In this document: positions 26,400 to 34,763 of the stretch, one piece after another
Position numbering within the stretch: position 1 is the first letter of the stretch
Layout of the letters: each line of letters starts with the position of its first letter
Position numbers and translations under genes: made by a program
Notes under the pieces: generated by a model
Told to the model about the DNA's origin: nothing
The model's input: only the letters and a program-made list of their open reading frames with translations
The model's database searches: none
NCBI RefSeq assembly: GCF_000614025.1
Contig: NZ_BAKF01000001.1
Location: 62,001 to 126,000 of the forward strand
DNA from: Prevotella aurantiaca JCM 15754
GTDB lineage: Bacteria; Bacteroidota; Bacteroidia; Bacteroidales; Bacteroidaceae
Reading direction: 5' to 3'
Length of the DNA: 64,000 nucleotides

Positions 26400-27083
26400 T
26401 TATTCTGTTGTCTGATGGATATTAGGGGCAAAACAGCTTAAAGAAACACTCACGGAGAGCGACGCATCGTGTTCTTCTACAACGTATAAGCCGCCTGGTT
26501 TTAGGTCTATTTCTATGTCATCGTTGAATATTTCGATTGGGATAGAATAGCGACCGCTGGGTTGTTTCTCGGATACTACAAAGCTAAACTTATGCTTTCC
26601 TGGTACCACCAAGTATTTACCCATCGATGAAAACATTATTTTGCTTTGGCCATACACGCCATCTATCGTTCTTATCTGAGTGGTATGAGAAAACATATGC
26701 CCTGTTTCGTTCTTGAAAACGAGCATGGCATAGTTGGGATTGGTGGCTATCCAAATCCGCATACGTATATATAAATAAGCAAAATAGAGGGGGACTGAAA
26801 CGATAAGAACGATTAAAATAATTGAGACTACACCCAAAGAAAGGTAGTCGAAACTTGCCCAAAATATGGCGGCAATGGTTATAACAGATAGCGAACAAGT
26901 AATAACGAACGCCCAAAAACGTTCTTTTAATACATCTTTCCACTTGGTAAACGATGGTCGGGTAGCCCTAGCTCCGAAGAAAAGTGCCACTATCCAAGCG
27001 ATTACAACACCAAAAAGAACGGCCGCTTCGAGTAGTATTGGACCAATCTCGTGTATAACTTCTTCTGCAATATCTGTTTCCAT
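26400..27083 (-). CDS. Membrane protein of the paralog family (copy 6)
   Basis: 227 residues, function unknown. It has a longer, acidic N-terminus (METDIAEEVIHEIG), helices at about 17-38, 55-75 and 80-103, then RIWIATNPNYAMLVF. The C-terminal domain has RTIDGVYGQSK, KYLVVPGKHKFSFVV, IFNDDIEIDLKPGG and YVVEEHDA, which is the cleanest version of the family signature. It is the first of the four tandem genes. The dnaX stop lies 76 bases upstream, so it could be read from dnaX or from its own promoter; no -7 box is clear. Confidence 0.7.
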   Translation of the reverse strand: METDIAEEVIHEIGPILLEAAVLFGVVIAWIVALFFGARATRPSFTKWKDVLKERFWAFVITCSLSVITIAAIFWASFDYLSLGVVSIILIVLIVSVPLYFAYLYIRMRIWIATNPNYAMLVFKNETGHMFSHTTQIRTIDGVYGQSKIMFSSMGKYLVVPGKHKFSFVVSEKQPSGRYSIPIEIFNDDIEIDLKPGGLYVVEEHDASLSVSVSLSCFAPNIHQTTE

Positions 27084-27159
27084 AATTGATGATTATAATG
27101 CTGATGACTTATAAAAGTTAGGATAAAAAAAGTCAAAAACAGCTTGTTTACGTTTTTGT

Positions 27160-28943
27160 TTACTCTATATGAAGTCCTAACTGGTCTATAAGTTTCTTGA
27201 TAGAAGGGTTTTGTTGCTGCATCTTCTCCAGCTCTTGACGAGGTGTGAGAATGGGTTTAATCTCTTCAGCCTTTGCCAATCGCAACACCACATCGATTTG
27301 TCCGTTGTGCAAACGCTGCGCCATCGTAGCACGGATACGCCCATGAATGGCTTTCATTTCGTCGAGAAGGATTTTGTTTCCAACCACAACTTCAATCTTT
27401 CCGTCAGCCAATTTCTGTGGCTTTATTATCTTCATGCGCTGCGCTAAGCCTGCGTTCATCTTCGCAATGCGGTTGCACATGCCCTTCCATTCGACGATTA
27501 GCTCTTGCGAAGTAAAGCTTTGATTCTCGTCTTTGTTGGTTATTTCTATCTCTTCCTCCTCCTTTTCCTCTTTCTTTTCAGCCTTCATCAAGTTCTGAAA
27601 CGACATTCCAAGACTGCCTAACCGAACCTTTGGCATAGCGGGAATAGTGGGAGTAGTGTTTACGGGAGGGGTTTTGGTGCTGGCGGTAACGTGCGTTTCC
27701 ACACCTTCACGCTCGTTTTCGTGAGCGTTATGCCTACGGCTCGCCCCAGCTACCTGCGACGCTGATTGCGGTTGAGCCTTTATAATAAGATTTCTGAACA
27801 GGGTTTTTAGCTGCTTAGGCTACGCCCCGAGCTGGGCACATCGTCGTCTTTCTGCGTTATTTGCGCCACTTGTATGAGCGTAAGTTCCACTAACAGACGC
27901 TTGTTGGAACTCTGTCGGTATTCCACATCGCAACGATTCATCACCTCTAAAGCCTTATAAAGGAACTGAGTGGGGCACTTTGCCGCCTGCTCTTGATAGC
28001 GTTGGCGTTGCTGTTCGCTGGTTTCGAGCAGCGGAAGTGTCTGCGAATCCTTCGCCATTAGCACGTTTCTAACATGCGATGCCAAGCCGTTCACAAGGTT
28101 TCCAGCATCAAATCCTTTGTTAATGACGTTGTTTAAGAGTACCATAATCTCTGGAACTTTGTTCTCAACAGACAAGTCCACGATGTTAAAATAGTTCTCT
28201 GAGTCCAACACATTAAGGTCTTCAAGCACCTTTTGATAGGTTATGTTGCCCTGAGAGAAGCTCGCTGCTTGGTCGAAAATAGAAAGAGCATCGCGCATTC
28301 CGCCGTCTGCTTTCTCGGCAATCACGTTCAATGCCTGCTCTTCATAGGCGATACCTTCTTTCTCGGCAACCTCTTTTAGGTGGTTGATGATGCCCGATAC
28401 CGACATACGTTCGAAGTCATAGATTTGGCAACGCGATAGTATGGTAGGCAAAATCTTATGCTTGTCCGTTGTCGCAAGAATGAAAATGACATGTGCGGGC
28501 GGCTCTTCCAGCGTCTTTAGAAACGCGTTGAAAGCTGCAGTGGATAGCATATGCACCTCGTCAATGATGAAAACCTTGTACCGTCCAAGCTGTGGTGGAA
28601 TGCGAGTCTGCTCCATTAACGTCTTAATATTCTCTACAGAGTTGTTGCTTGCAGCATCAAGTTCGAAGATGTTGTAGCTCCTTCCCTCGTTGAAAGACTG
28701 ACAACTCTCGCACTCATTGCACGCTTCGCCCTGCTCAGTAGGATTATTGCAGTTGATGGTCTTAGCAAAAATGCGCGCGCAAGTAGTCTTTCCTACACCA
28801 CGAGGGCCGCAGAAAAGGTAAGCGTGAGCAAGCTTTCCGTTCTTCACTGCGTTCATCAACGTTGTGGTAAGAGCCTGCTGTCCCACTACAGAAGAGAACG
28901 ACATGGGTCGGTATTTTCGTGCCGAAACGATGTATTCGTCCAT
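27160..28943 (-). CDS. dnaX: DNA polymerase III subunit gamma/tau, frameshifted
   Basis: Clamp-loader ATPase of the replisome. The start is taken at 28943 (MDEYIVSARKYRP, the conserved beginning); the ATG at 28958 lies almost at the predicted transcript start. Walker A GPRGVGKTT is near residue 40, followed by a four-Cys zinc module (CNNP...CNECESC), the DEVHMLS Walker B, and the sensor region ILATTDKHKILPTILSRCQ. The first frame stops at 27807 after SSGRSLSS. The rest, with an acidic linker and the C-terminal tau-like domain, is in the -1 frame. One extra G at about 27818 on the plus strand joins them as GRSPKQLKTLF, 594 residues. No slippery heptamer is seen, so this is probably a sequence error. 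Confidence 0.93.
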
Positions 28944-28967
28944 AGTTCTTTTTATCATTTAGTGATG

Positions 28968-28975
28968 CAAAGATA
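28968..28975 (-). promoter_or_regulatory. -7 box (TATCTTTG) of dnaX
   Basis: Minus-strand TATCTTTG, 24 bases before the dnaX ATG at 28943. It lies back to back with the promoter of the divergent FtsB-like gene. Confidence 0.6.
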
Positions 28976-29072
28976 ATAAAAAGTAAGAGAATGGGGAGTC
29001 TGCATAACGTATTTAATTGTTAATAAGCATAAAATATGGCAATAGCTCCCCTGTTTTCAAAAAGTTTTCATT

Positions 29073-29080
29073 ACTTTTGC
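29073..29080 (+). promoter_or_regulatory. -7 box (TACTTTTG) of the FtsB/DivIC-like gene
   Basis: TACTTTTG matches the consensus and lies 14 bases before the ATG at 29095. It therefore argues against the upstream in-frame start at 29017. Confidence 0.6.
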
Positions 29081-29094
29081 AGAACATAGCTACA

Positions 29095-29508
29095 ATGCCA
29101 TCGACACAGCTTTGCAGCACAGTGACATTTGCAAATGGCTATTATAATAACTATAAGGAACTAGTGAATAAGGTTACAGGACATATTTTCTCATTCATAA
29201 GTCGCTTCAGGTATCATATCGTTATCATACTTGGAGTTCTCATTGTAGGCGTTTTCGACGAGAATAGCTTCCGCAGACGCATGGAATGTTACTACCAAAT
29301 AGAAGACCTAAACACTGAAATTGCAAAATACGAAAAGCAGTATCAGCACGACATGGAAAGGCTAAAGGAGCTGAAAACAAACCCTGATGCCATGGCAAAG
29401 ATAGCCCGTGAGCGTTATTTCATGAAGGCTGATGACGAAGATATATTTGTTTTGAGCGACGACGAACAGCCCTCTAAGGGTAAAAACTTATATGAGACAA
29501 CTGAATAA
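29095..29508 (+). CDS. FtsB/DivIC-type septum formation initiator
   Basis: 137 residues from the Met at 29095. One membrane helix (FRYHIVIILGVLIVGVF, about residues 39-56) is followed by a coiled coil (YYQIEDLNTEIAKYEKQYQH) and then ARERYFMKADDEDIFVL. This is the layout of the small division protein FtsB/DivIC, which sits in the divisome with FtsL and FtsQ. The start is chosen from the -7 box at 29073-29080; the N-terminal 38 residues are longer than usual and might be partly untranslated. The next gene overlaps its end by 17 bases, suggesting coupling. Confidence 0.82.
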   Translation: MPSTQLCSTVTFANGYYNNYKELVNKVTGHIFSFISRFRYHIVIILGVLIVGVFDENSFRRRMECYYQIEDLNTEIAKYEKQYQHDMERLKELKTNPDAMAKIARERYFMKADDEDIFVLSDDEQPSKGKNLYETTE

Positions 29509-29917
29509 AATAGAAATATTCATCTACGCCTTAGGCGGTTTGATGATGGCAATAGGCACCTGCCTCTTCACATTCTTCATCAAACAAGACATTGCTTGCA
29601 TAGTTATGCTCATCGGAGCCATAGGCTTTAGTACCATGCAAATGCGACAACAATACCTTGGAACAGACCTAACAATACGACGTTTGCGCAAAATTATGTT
29701 GATAGCAGACTTCGGTTTCATTCTCGCAGGACTTTTTATGGTAGAGGATATCTACGGAATTATAAGGCCGTTTTTCGTTAATTCGATAAGCGGATACACT
29801 ACTTATGTAAACATTTTCTATCATAATTGGGTGGTAGTGTTGCTCATTGCGACTGCAATAGAGCTTTACACGATTCATCGAATCGACCATTTAATCAAGA
29901 AAGAAAGCCAAACATAA
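29492..29917 (+). CDS. Small membrane protein following the FtsB-like gene
   Basis: 141 residues, not recognised. Four membrane helices are visible at about residues 8-28, 33-48, 68-86 and 108-126. Short charged loops separate them, and the tail is basic (HRIDHLIKKESQT). It overlaps the FtsB-like gene by 17 bases in the same orientation, so the two are probably translated together. Its place suggests a link with the cell envelope or division, but there is no motif to support a function. The intergenic DNA after it carries the promoter of the DUF4369 lipoprotein. Confidence 0.7.
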   Translation: MRQLNKIEIFIYALGGLMMAIGTCLFTFFIKQDIACIVMLIGAIGFSTMQMRQQYLGTDLTIRRLRKIMLIADFGFILAGLFMVEDIYGIIRPFFVNSISGYTTYVNIFYHNWVVVLLIATAIELYTIHRIDHLIKKESQT

Positions 29918-29993
29918 ACTTGAAAAAAAGCCTAAAAACCCGACAATTGTTTTAAATTCAATGAAAAACTTTCATCACTTCACATATACGTTG

Positions 29994-30001
29994 TACTTTT
30001 G
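29994..30001 (+). promoter_or_regulatory. -7 box (TACTTTTG) of the DUF4369 lipoprotein gene
   Basis: Consensus -7 box 24 bases before the ATG at 30026; no clear -33 TTTG. Confidence 0.55.
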
Positions 30002-30025
30002 TAAGACAGAATAAGATAACTTTCT

Positions 30026-30865
30026 ATGAAGAAAATACTATACGCTCTTATTACCTTATTAGCATTCACATCGTGCGCTAAGTCGTATGACATACAGGGA
30101 ACGTCTAACATTTCCAACCTTGATGGACGTAAATTGTATCTCAAGGGAGGTTCTGCCGATACGCTAATTACCCTCGATTCGTGCGAAGTTGTGCATGGAG
30201 AGTTCTCTTTTACAGGCACTCTCGACTCTGTACAGGTCGCTCAAGTGTACATGGACGATATGAATTTGCAGTTCCCCATCGTACTTGAGGAGGGCAAAAT
30301 ACATCTTAATCTCGACAATACGCAGCTCCGTGTGAGTGGAACACCGCTGAATGACAAGCTTAATACATTCTGGACAAAGTTCACACAGCTACGCAATCAA
30401 TATGTAGAAATAGACCATGAGGAGAGCGTTGCCATCATGAATGGACACGACGAAGCGGCCACTGACGCTCGACTTATCAAGAAAGCGTTGTTAGTTTATG
30501 GTAATATCGACAAGCTGTTTACGTCGTTTATCACCGAGAACTTCGATAATACGCTGGGCGTTTGGGGCTTTCTTACCCGTGTATCGTACGATATGACACC
30601 TAACGCATACCCCGTTTGGATGAACGACTACCTTTATATGAACGCTAACAACCAGTTGTCTTCATGGGTAGAATACATCATGCTAAAGGCTTCAGACATA
30701 TTTAAGAACAACCCAGCCATAAAGGATTTCTACAATAAATTCCAACGAGCGCAGAAGGAAATGAATGGTATGGAAATGCCAACACCTGACGTTAGCACGC
30801 AAAATCCAAGCATTGCGCCACCTACTCCAGCTGAAATGGCAGGCGACACAGCAGTGGTTAGATAA
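30026..30865 (+). CDS. DUF4369-type lipoprotein
   Basis: 279 residues. The signal peptide ends in a lipobox, LLAFTSC, with Cys17 as the lipidated residue. Residues 22-110 form a beta-domain of the DUF4369 type (YDIQGTSNISNLDGRKLYLK, LDSCEVVHGEFSFTG, FPIVLEEGKIHLNLD), the N-terminal module that precedes thioredoxin-like domains in many Bacteroidetes proteins. The thioredoxin domain with C-x-x-C is absent here; instead there is a helical region and a Pro/Thr-rich tail. It is probably anchored in the outer membrane. The function is unknown. It is followed by pyrC after 36 bases in the same direction. Confidence 0.78.
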   Translation: MKKILYALITLLAFTSCAKSYDIQGTSNISNLDGRKLYLKGGSADTLITLDSCEVVHGEFSFTGTLDSVQVAQVYMDDMNLQFPIVLEEGKIHLNLDNTQLRVSGTPLNDKLNTFWTKFTQLRNQYVEIDHEESVAIMNGHDEAATDARLIKKALLVYGNIDKLFTSFITENFDNTLGVWGFLTRVSYDMTPNAYPVWMNDYLYMNANNQLSSWVEYIMLKASDIFKNNPAIKDFYNKFQRAQKEMNGMEMPTPDVSTQNPSIAPPTPAEMAGDTAVVR

Positions 30866-30901
30866 CAGAAAGTACACATTATATAATACATTAACAATAC
30901 A

Positions 30902-32253
30902 ATGAGGAAACTCATTCATGGCGGAACGATTGTCAACGAAGGACAAAGTTTCAGTGGCGCAATCGTCATTGAAGGCAATCAGATAGCCGATATCATTACA
31001 GAACAGGAAGCACCCCGTGGCAATTTCGATGAAATCATCGATGCCACGGGGTGCTTTGTTTTACCAGGAGTCATTGATACGCACGTTCATTTCCGTGAAC
31101 CGGGAATGGAGGATAAGGCTAATATCGAGTCGGAGAGCCGTGCTGCCGCTTTCGGAGGGGTTACTTCGTTCTTCGAAATGCCTAATACCAGTCCGCAAAC
31201 TACGACTATCGAGGCTCTGAACGATAAGTTCGAGCGTGCCCAACGCAGCTCTCACATCAACTATTCGTTCTTTTTTGGTGCCACAAATGCCAATAGCGAA
31301 ACCATTAAACAGCTTGATAAGCACTGCGTTCCAGGCGTAAAACTTTTCATGGGAGCCTCAACGGGCAACATGTTGGTGGACCGTCGCAACGCATTAGAGA
31401 GCATTTTTGCCACCGCTGCAGCCGAAGGTCTGCCTGTAATGACGCATTGCGAGGACTCAGGCATTATCAGCGACAACATGAAAAAGGCGAAATCGCTGTA
31501 CGGCGACGACCCTGATATTATTCATCACCACGAGATACGCAGCGAAGAAGCGTGCATACAAAGTTCTAAATTGGCTGTGGAACTGGCGTTAAAGCATAAG
31601 ACGCACCTCCACATTGCCCACCTTTCGACTGCCAAAGAGCTGGATTTGTTGCAGCAACCGCATGTCCGCGACTTCGTAACTATGGAGCTGTGATTGCGCA
31701 TCTGTACTTTACGAATGACGATTATGCCACAAAACGGGCCTTAATCAAGTGCAATCCATCGGTAAAAACGGCTCACGACCGTACCGAACTGCGCCGAGCA
31801 CTGGCCGACGGACGCATTACGACAGTGGCAACCGACCATGCGCCTCACCTATTATCGCAGAAACAAGGCGGTTGTGCAAGTGCTACTTCGGGCATGCCGA
31901 TGGTGCAATTCTCTCTACCCACTATGCTCGAGCTGGTCGATAACGGCATTATCGGCATCGAACGCTTGGTAGATCTTATGGCGCACGCCCCTGCCCGACT
32001 CTTCCAAATCAGCCAACGTGGTTTCTTGCGCAAGGGCTATCGTGCCGACATTGCCATCGTTAAGCCGAACACGGCTTGGACGGTTAGCGAAGAAAACATA
32101 CAGAGCAAATGCAAATGGAGCCCTATGCAGGGACACCAATATAATTGGAAGGTGATGCACACCCTATGCAATGGCGCCCACATACTCGATGTTGATAGGT
32201 TCGATACCGACTATCGAGGCGAACAACTGCATTTCCGCGACGAAAATATATAA
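30902..32253 (+). CDS. pyrC: Dihydroorotase, frameshifted
   Basis: Zinc amidohydrolase of pyrimidine synthesis that interconverts carbamoyl-aspartate and dihydroorotate. The first frame carries the metal motif DTHVHFREPG near residue 58, the lysine to be carboxylated in GVKLFMGAST, MTHCEDSG and HIAHLSTAKEL, and stops at 31693 after VTMEL. The rest continues from IAHLYFTNDDY with VATDHAPH and the C-terminal ALAP-type region. One G added at about 31687 (GAGCTG to GAGGCTG) joins the frames into 450 residues, the usual length of this Bacteroidales form. The metallophosphoesterase gene begins 5 bases after the stop. Confidence 0.94.
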
Positions 32254-32258
32254 AGCTT

Positions 32259-33431
32259 ATGATTGCCAGAATTGTTATACCTCTGCTGCTTGTCATCGTA
32301 CTTTCTGACGTTTATATAGACGCCTACTTCTTCCGTAAGCGCATACATGTTAAGTGGTTTCAACGACTGGCATGGTGGATTCCTACGATTTTCCTTGTTG
32401 TTTACACCAGCGTTCTGGCTTCTATACGCAACTTTGCACCTGCCAATCTTACTTGGCTTTACACTTATTTATTCCTCTTAGGCGCTATTGCAGGACCGAA
32501 AGCTGTCTTTTCTTTCTGCTCTCTTGTTGGCTCATTGGTACAGAAAACCATCGCTAAAAAGCGTCGCAACTATGGTCATGGCGTGGGTTTTGCCATCGGA
32601 ATAGTCGCTTTTGCAGCCTTTTTGTACGGCTTTACCTTCGGATTTACGAAGATAAAGGTGCGCCACGAAACGCTTTACTTACACAATTTGCCCAAAAACT
32701 TCGACGGATACCGCATCGTTCACGTGTCGGACCTCCACGTTGGCACCTTCACAAGCTGGCGAACGAGTATTCTGGAAGACGAAATGGACAGCATAAAGCG
32801 TATCAATCCCGACCTAATATTGTTTACGGGCGACTTGCAAAACATGCGTCCGAGCGAGCTATTGCCTGTTGCCGACTTGCTGAAACAGGGCATGAAGAAC
32901 GCCATTGCGGTAAGGGGCAACCACGATTACACTGAATACGTGAAACTTACACAGCAACAACGAAAGCAACAAAACAGGGAATTTGAAGACATTGTACGCA
33001 ATAAACTGGGCTGGAACCTACTGCAAAACAGCCATATTGCCATACACAAAGGCAACGACAGCATTATTATTGCAGGCACAGAGAACGATGGTAAGCCACC
33101 ATTCCCACAGAAAGCCGACTACAAAAAGGCGCTCGAAGGGGTGCAACAGGGCAACTTCGTCATCATGTTGCAGCACGACCCATCGGCTTGGAAGCGCCAT
33201 ATACTGCCGCAAAACCTTGCACAGCTAACGCTGAGCGGCCACACACACGGCGGACAAATGCAGTTTTTTGGATTCCGTCCTACGCATATCAGAGAGAAAT
33301 ACGACTACGGTATTTACCGCAGTGGCAACAACATACTTAACGTAACAGATGGTTTGGGCGGCTTAGTACCCTTCCGTCTGAATATGCCAAACGAGATTGT
33401 GGTAATTACGCTAAAGGCTAAAACAACTTAA
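32259..33431 (+). CDS. Membrane-anchored metallophosphoesterase
   Basis: 390 residues. Four hydrophobic segments lie within the first 140 residues, followed by a calcineurin-like phosphoesterase domain. Its two-metal site is complete: DLHVGTF near residue 158 (D-x-H), TGDLQN, GNHD near residue 218, LQHDPSAW and GHTHGGQ near residue 325. The layout is that of the YkuE/YpbG group, which act on lipid or nucleotide phosphates at the membrane. The substrate is not evident. It lies 5 bases behind pyrC and 24 bases before plsC, so it may act on envelope lipids made by its neighbour, though this is only context. Confidence 0.88.
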   Translation: MIARIVIPLLLVIVLSDVYIDAYFFRKRIHVKWFQRLAWWIPTIFLVVYTSVLASIRNFAPANLTWLYTYLFLLGAIAGPKAVFSFCSLVGSLVQKTIAKKRRNYGHGVGFAIGIVAFAAFLYGFTFGFTKIKVRHETLYLHNLPKNFDGYRIVHVSDLHVGTFTSWRTSILEDEMDSIKRINPDLILFTGDLQNMRPSELLPVADLLKQGMKNAIAVRGNHDYTEYVKLTQQQRKQQNREFEDIVRNKLGWNLLQNSHIAIHKGNDSIIIAGTENDGKPPFPQKADYKKALEGVQQGNFVIMLQHDPSAWKRHILPQNLAQLTLSGHTHGGQMQFFGFRPTHIREKYDYGIYRSGNNILNVTDGLGGLVPFRLNMPNEIVVITLKAKTT

Positions 33432-33455
33432 TAAAAGGCTTTAAGAAAAACTTCA

Positions 33456-34277
33456 ATGCAACAGAACGACAACCTTAATGCTGTTTCTACACAGCGCAGC
33501 ACGCCCCTCGCCATAGTGCTTACCTTGCTCTATCGGCTTTATGGTATCTTTATTTTCGTACCGCTGTTTCTCTTTTCTTCTATCCTTACGGCGGTTGTAA
33601 CGGTGGTTGGCTGCCGTTTCGGCAATGGCCACTTCTGGGGTTACCAGCCAGGACGACTATGGGGAATGTTCACTCTCCGCCTTTTGCTGTTGCCTGTAAA
33701 GGTGGAAGGGCACGAAAACCTACAACAAAACCAAAGTTATGTGTTCGTTGCCAACCATCAAGGGGCTTTCGATATCTTCCTCATCTACGGCTTTTTAGGG
33801 CGCAACTTTAAATGGATGATGAAGAAAGGCATACGCAAAATACCTTTCGTTGGCCTTGCCTGCGAATACGCTCACCATATTTTTGTTGATAAATCGGGGG
33901 CAAGTAAGATAAAGAAAACCTACGACGAAGCACGCAAAACACTGCGCAAAGGCATGTCGGTAGTGGTATTCCCCGAAGGCGCACGCACCTTTACGGGCCA
34001 CTTAGGTTTGTTCCGTCGTGGTGCGTTTATGCTTGCCGACGAACTCGAACTGCCCGTTTGTCCGATTACCATCAATGGGTCTTTCAACGTAATGCCACGC
34101 ACAAAAGACTGGCATTTGCCTAATTGGCACCCCCTAAAACTTACCATTCACAAACCCATAGAGCCGAAAGGGAAGGGTGCCGAATATGTGAAAGCGATGA
34201 TGGAAGAGGCATACGAAAAAATAGAAAGTGGACTGGTGGAAGAATATAAGGGGTATGTGGAAAACCCAGACCAATAG
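33456..34277 (+). CDS. plsC: 1-acyl-sn-glycerol-3-phosphate acyltransferase
   Basis: 273 residues. It transfers an acyl chain to lysophosphatidic acid to make phosphatidic acid at the cytoplasmic membrane. A strong hydrophobic segment lies at about 28-52. The catalytic N-H-Q-G-A-F-D (H-x4-D) is near residue 100, the substrate-binding F-P-E-G-A-R near residue 172, and VCPITINGS follows. Length and motif order are typical. It is the last gene of the pyrC - phosphoesterase - plsC run, followed by 64 bases of nothing and then a 186-bp repeat. Confidence 0.92.
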   Translation: MQQNDNLNAVSTQRSTPLAIVLTLLYRLYGIFIFVPLFLFSSILTAVVTVVGCRFGNGHFWGYQPGRLWGMFTLRLLLLPVKVEGHENLQQNQSYVFVANHQGAFDIFLIYGFLGRNFKWMMKKGIRKIPFVGLACEYAHHIFVDKSGASKIKKTYDEARKTLRKGMSVVVFPEGARTFTGHLGLFRRGAFMLADELELPVCPITINGSFNVMPRTKDWHLPNWHPLKLTIHKPIEPKGKGAEYVKAMMEEAYEKIESGLVEEYKGYVENPDQ

Positions 34278-34340
34278 AAACGGCGATGTCTTTGCAGGCG
34301 GAAACGTTGCTGAAACGGACATACACCACACCCATAAAAC

Positions 34341-34526
34341 TGTAAAGAATTCGCCAAACCGCCACAACCGCATAACCGCCTGACCAACAACGCTTTGCAA
34401 TACCCCTTGTTTTGCATTGCAAAAGCGGCTGTTTTACACGGCAAAAGTGCCTATATTGCAACGCAAAACAGGCGCTTTTGCGAAGCCAAACAACTGCAAC
34501 GACTTTTCTTATGTATTTTCTTTACA
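34341..34526 (+). repeat. Dispersed 186-bp element, copy 4
   Basis: From TGTAAAGA to TTTACA, exactly 186 bp. The core starts AACGCTTTGCAATACC and contains TTTTGCATTGCAAAA and related units with linkers GCGGCT, GTGCCT and CAGGCG. It lies in the 486-base gap between the convergent plsC and prolyl oligopeptidase genes. The rest of that gap holds only the hairpin at 34637-34681. Confidence 0.88.
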
Positions 34527-34636
34527 AAACAAGCCTGATATTATCGGCTTTTCATCATGTATTTTTTTATCTGCAATCGTTAGAAATATAGAACGAGCAA
34601 AAGACTATATTCCTGCTCTATATTGGTAAAATAAAT

Positions 34637-34681
34637 CGCCCCCAACCCCTTGCTGAAGATGCGCAAGTGGTTGGGGGGCGA
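34637..34681 (-). terminator. Terminator hairpin downstream of prolyl oligopeptidase
   Basis: GCCCCCAACC and GGTTGGGGGGC form a GC-rich stem with inner pairing TTGC/GCAA. On the minus strand it is followed by ATTTATTTT. It fits as the terminator of the minus-strand peptidase gene. Confidence 0.7.
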
Positions 34682-34763
34682 TGCTGTTATCGGCACTATC
34701 CTACTGCGTTAGGTTCGCCAAAAGCAGCGAAACATAGGCAGATGGCGTGTCTTCAGTGGGCGT

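Noticed and set aside
27800..27830. Programmed -1 frameshift in dnaX making gamma and tau forms
   Set aside because: The frame change is in the -1 direction, as in E. coli dnaX, but no slippery X-XXY-YYZ heptamer or A-rich run is at the junction, and one missing G in a short run restores the family sequence, as in eight other genes here.
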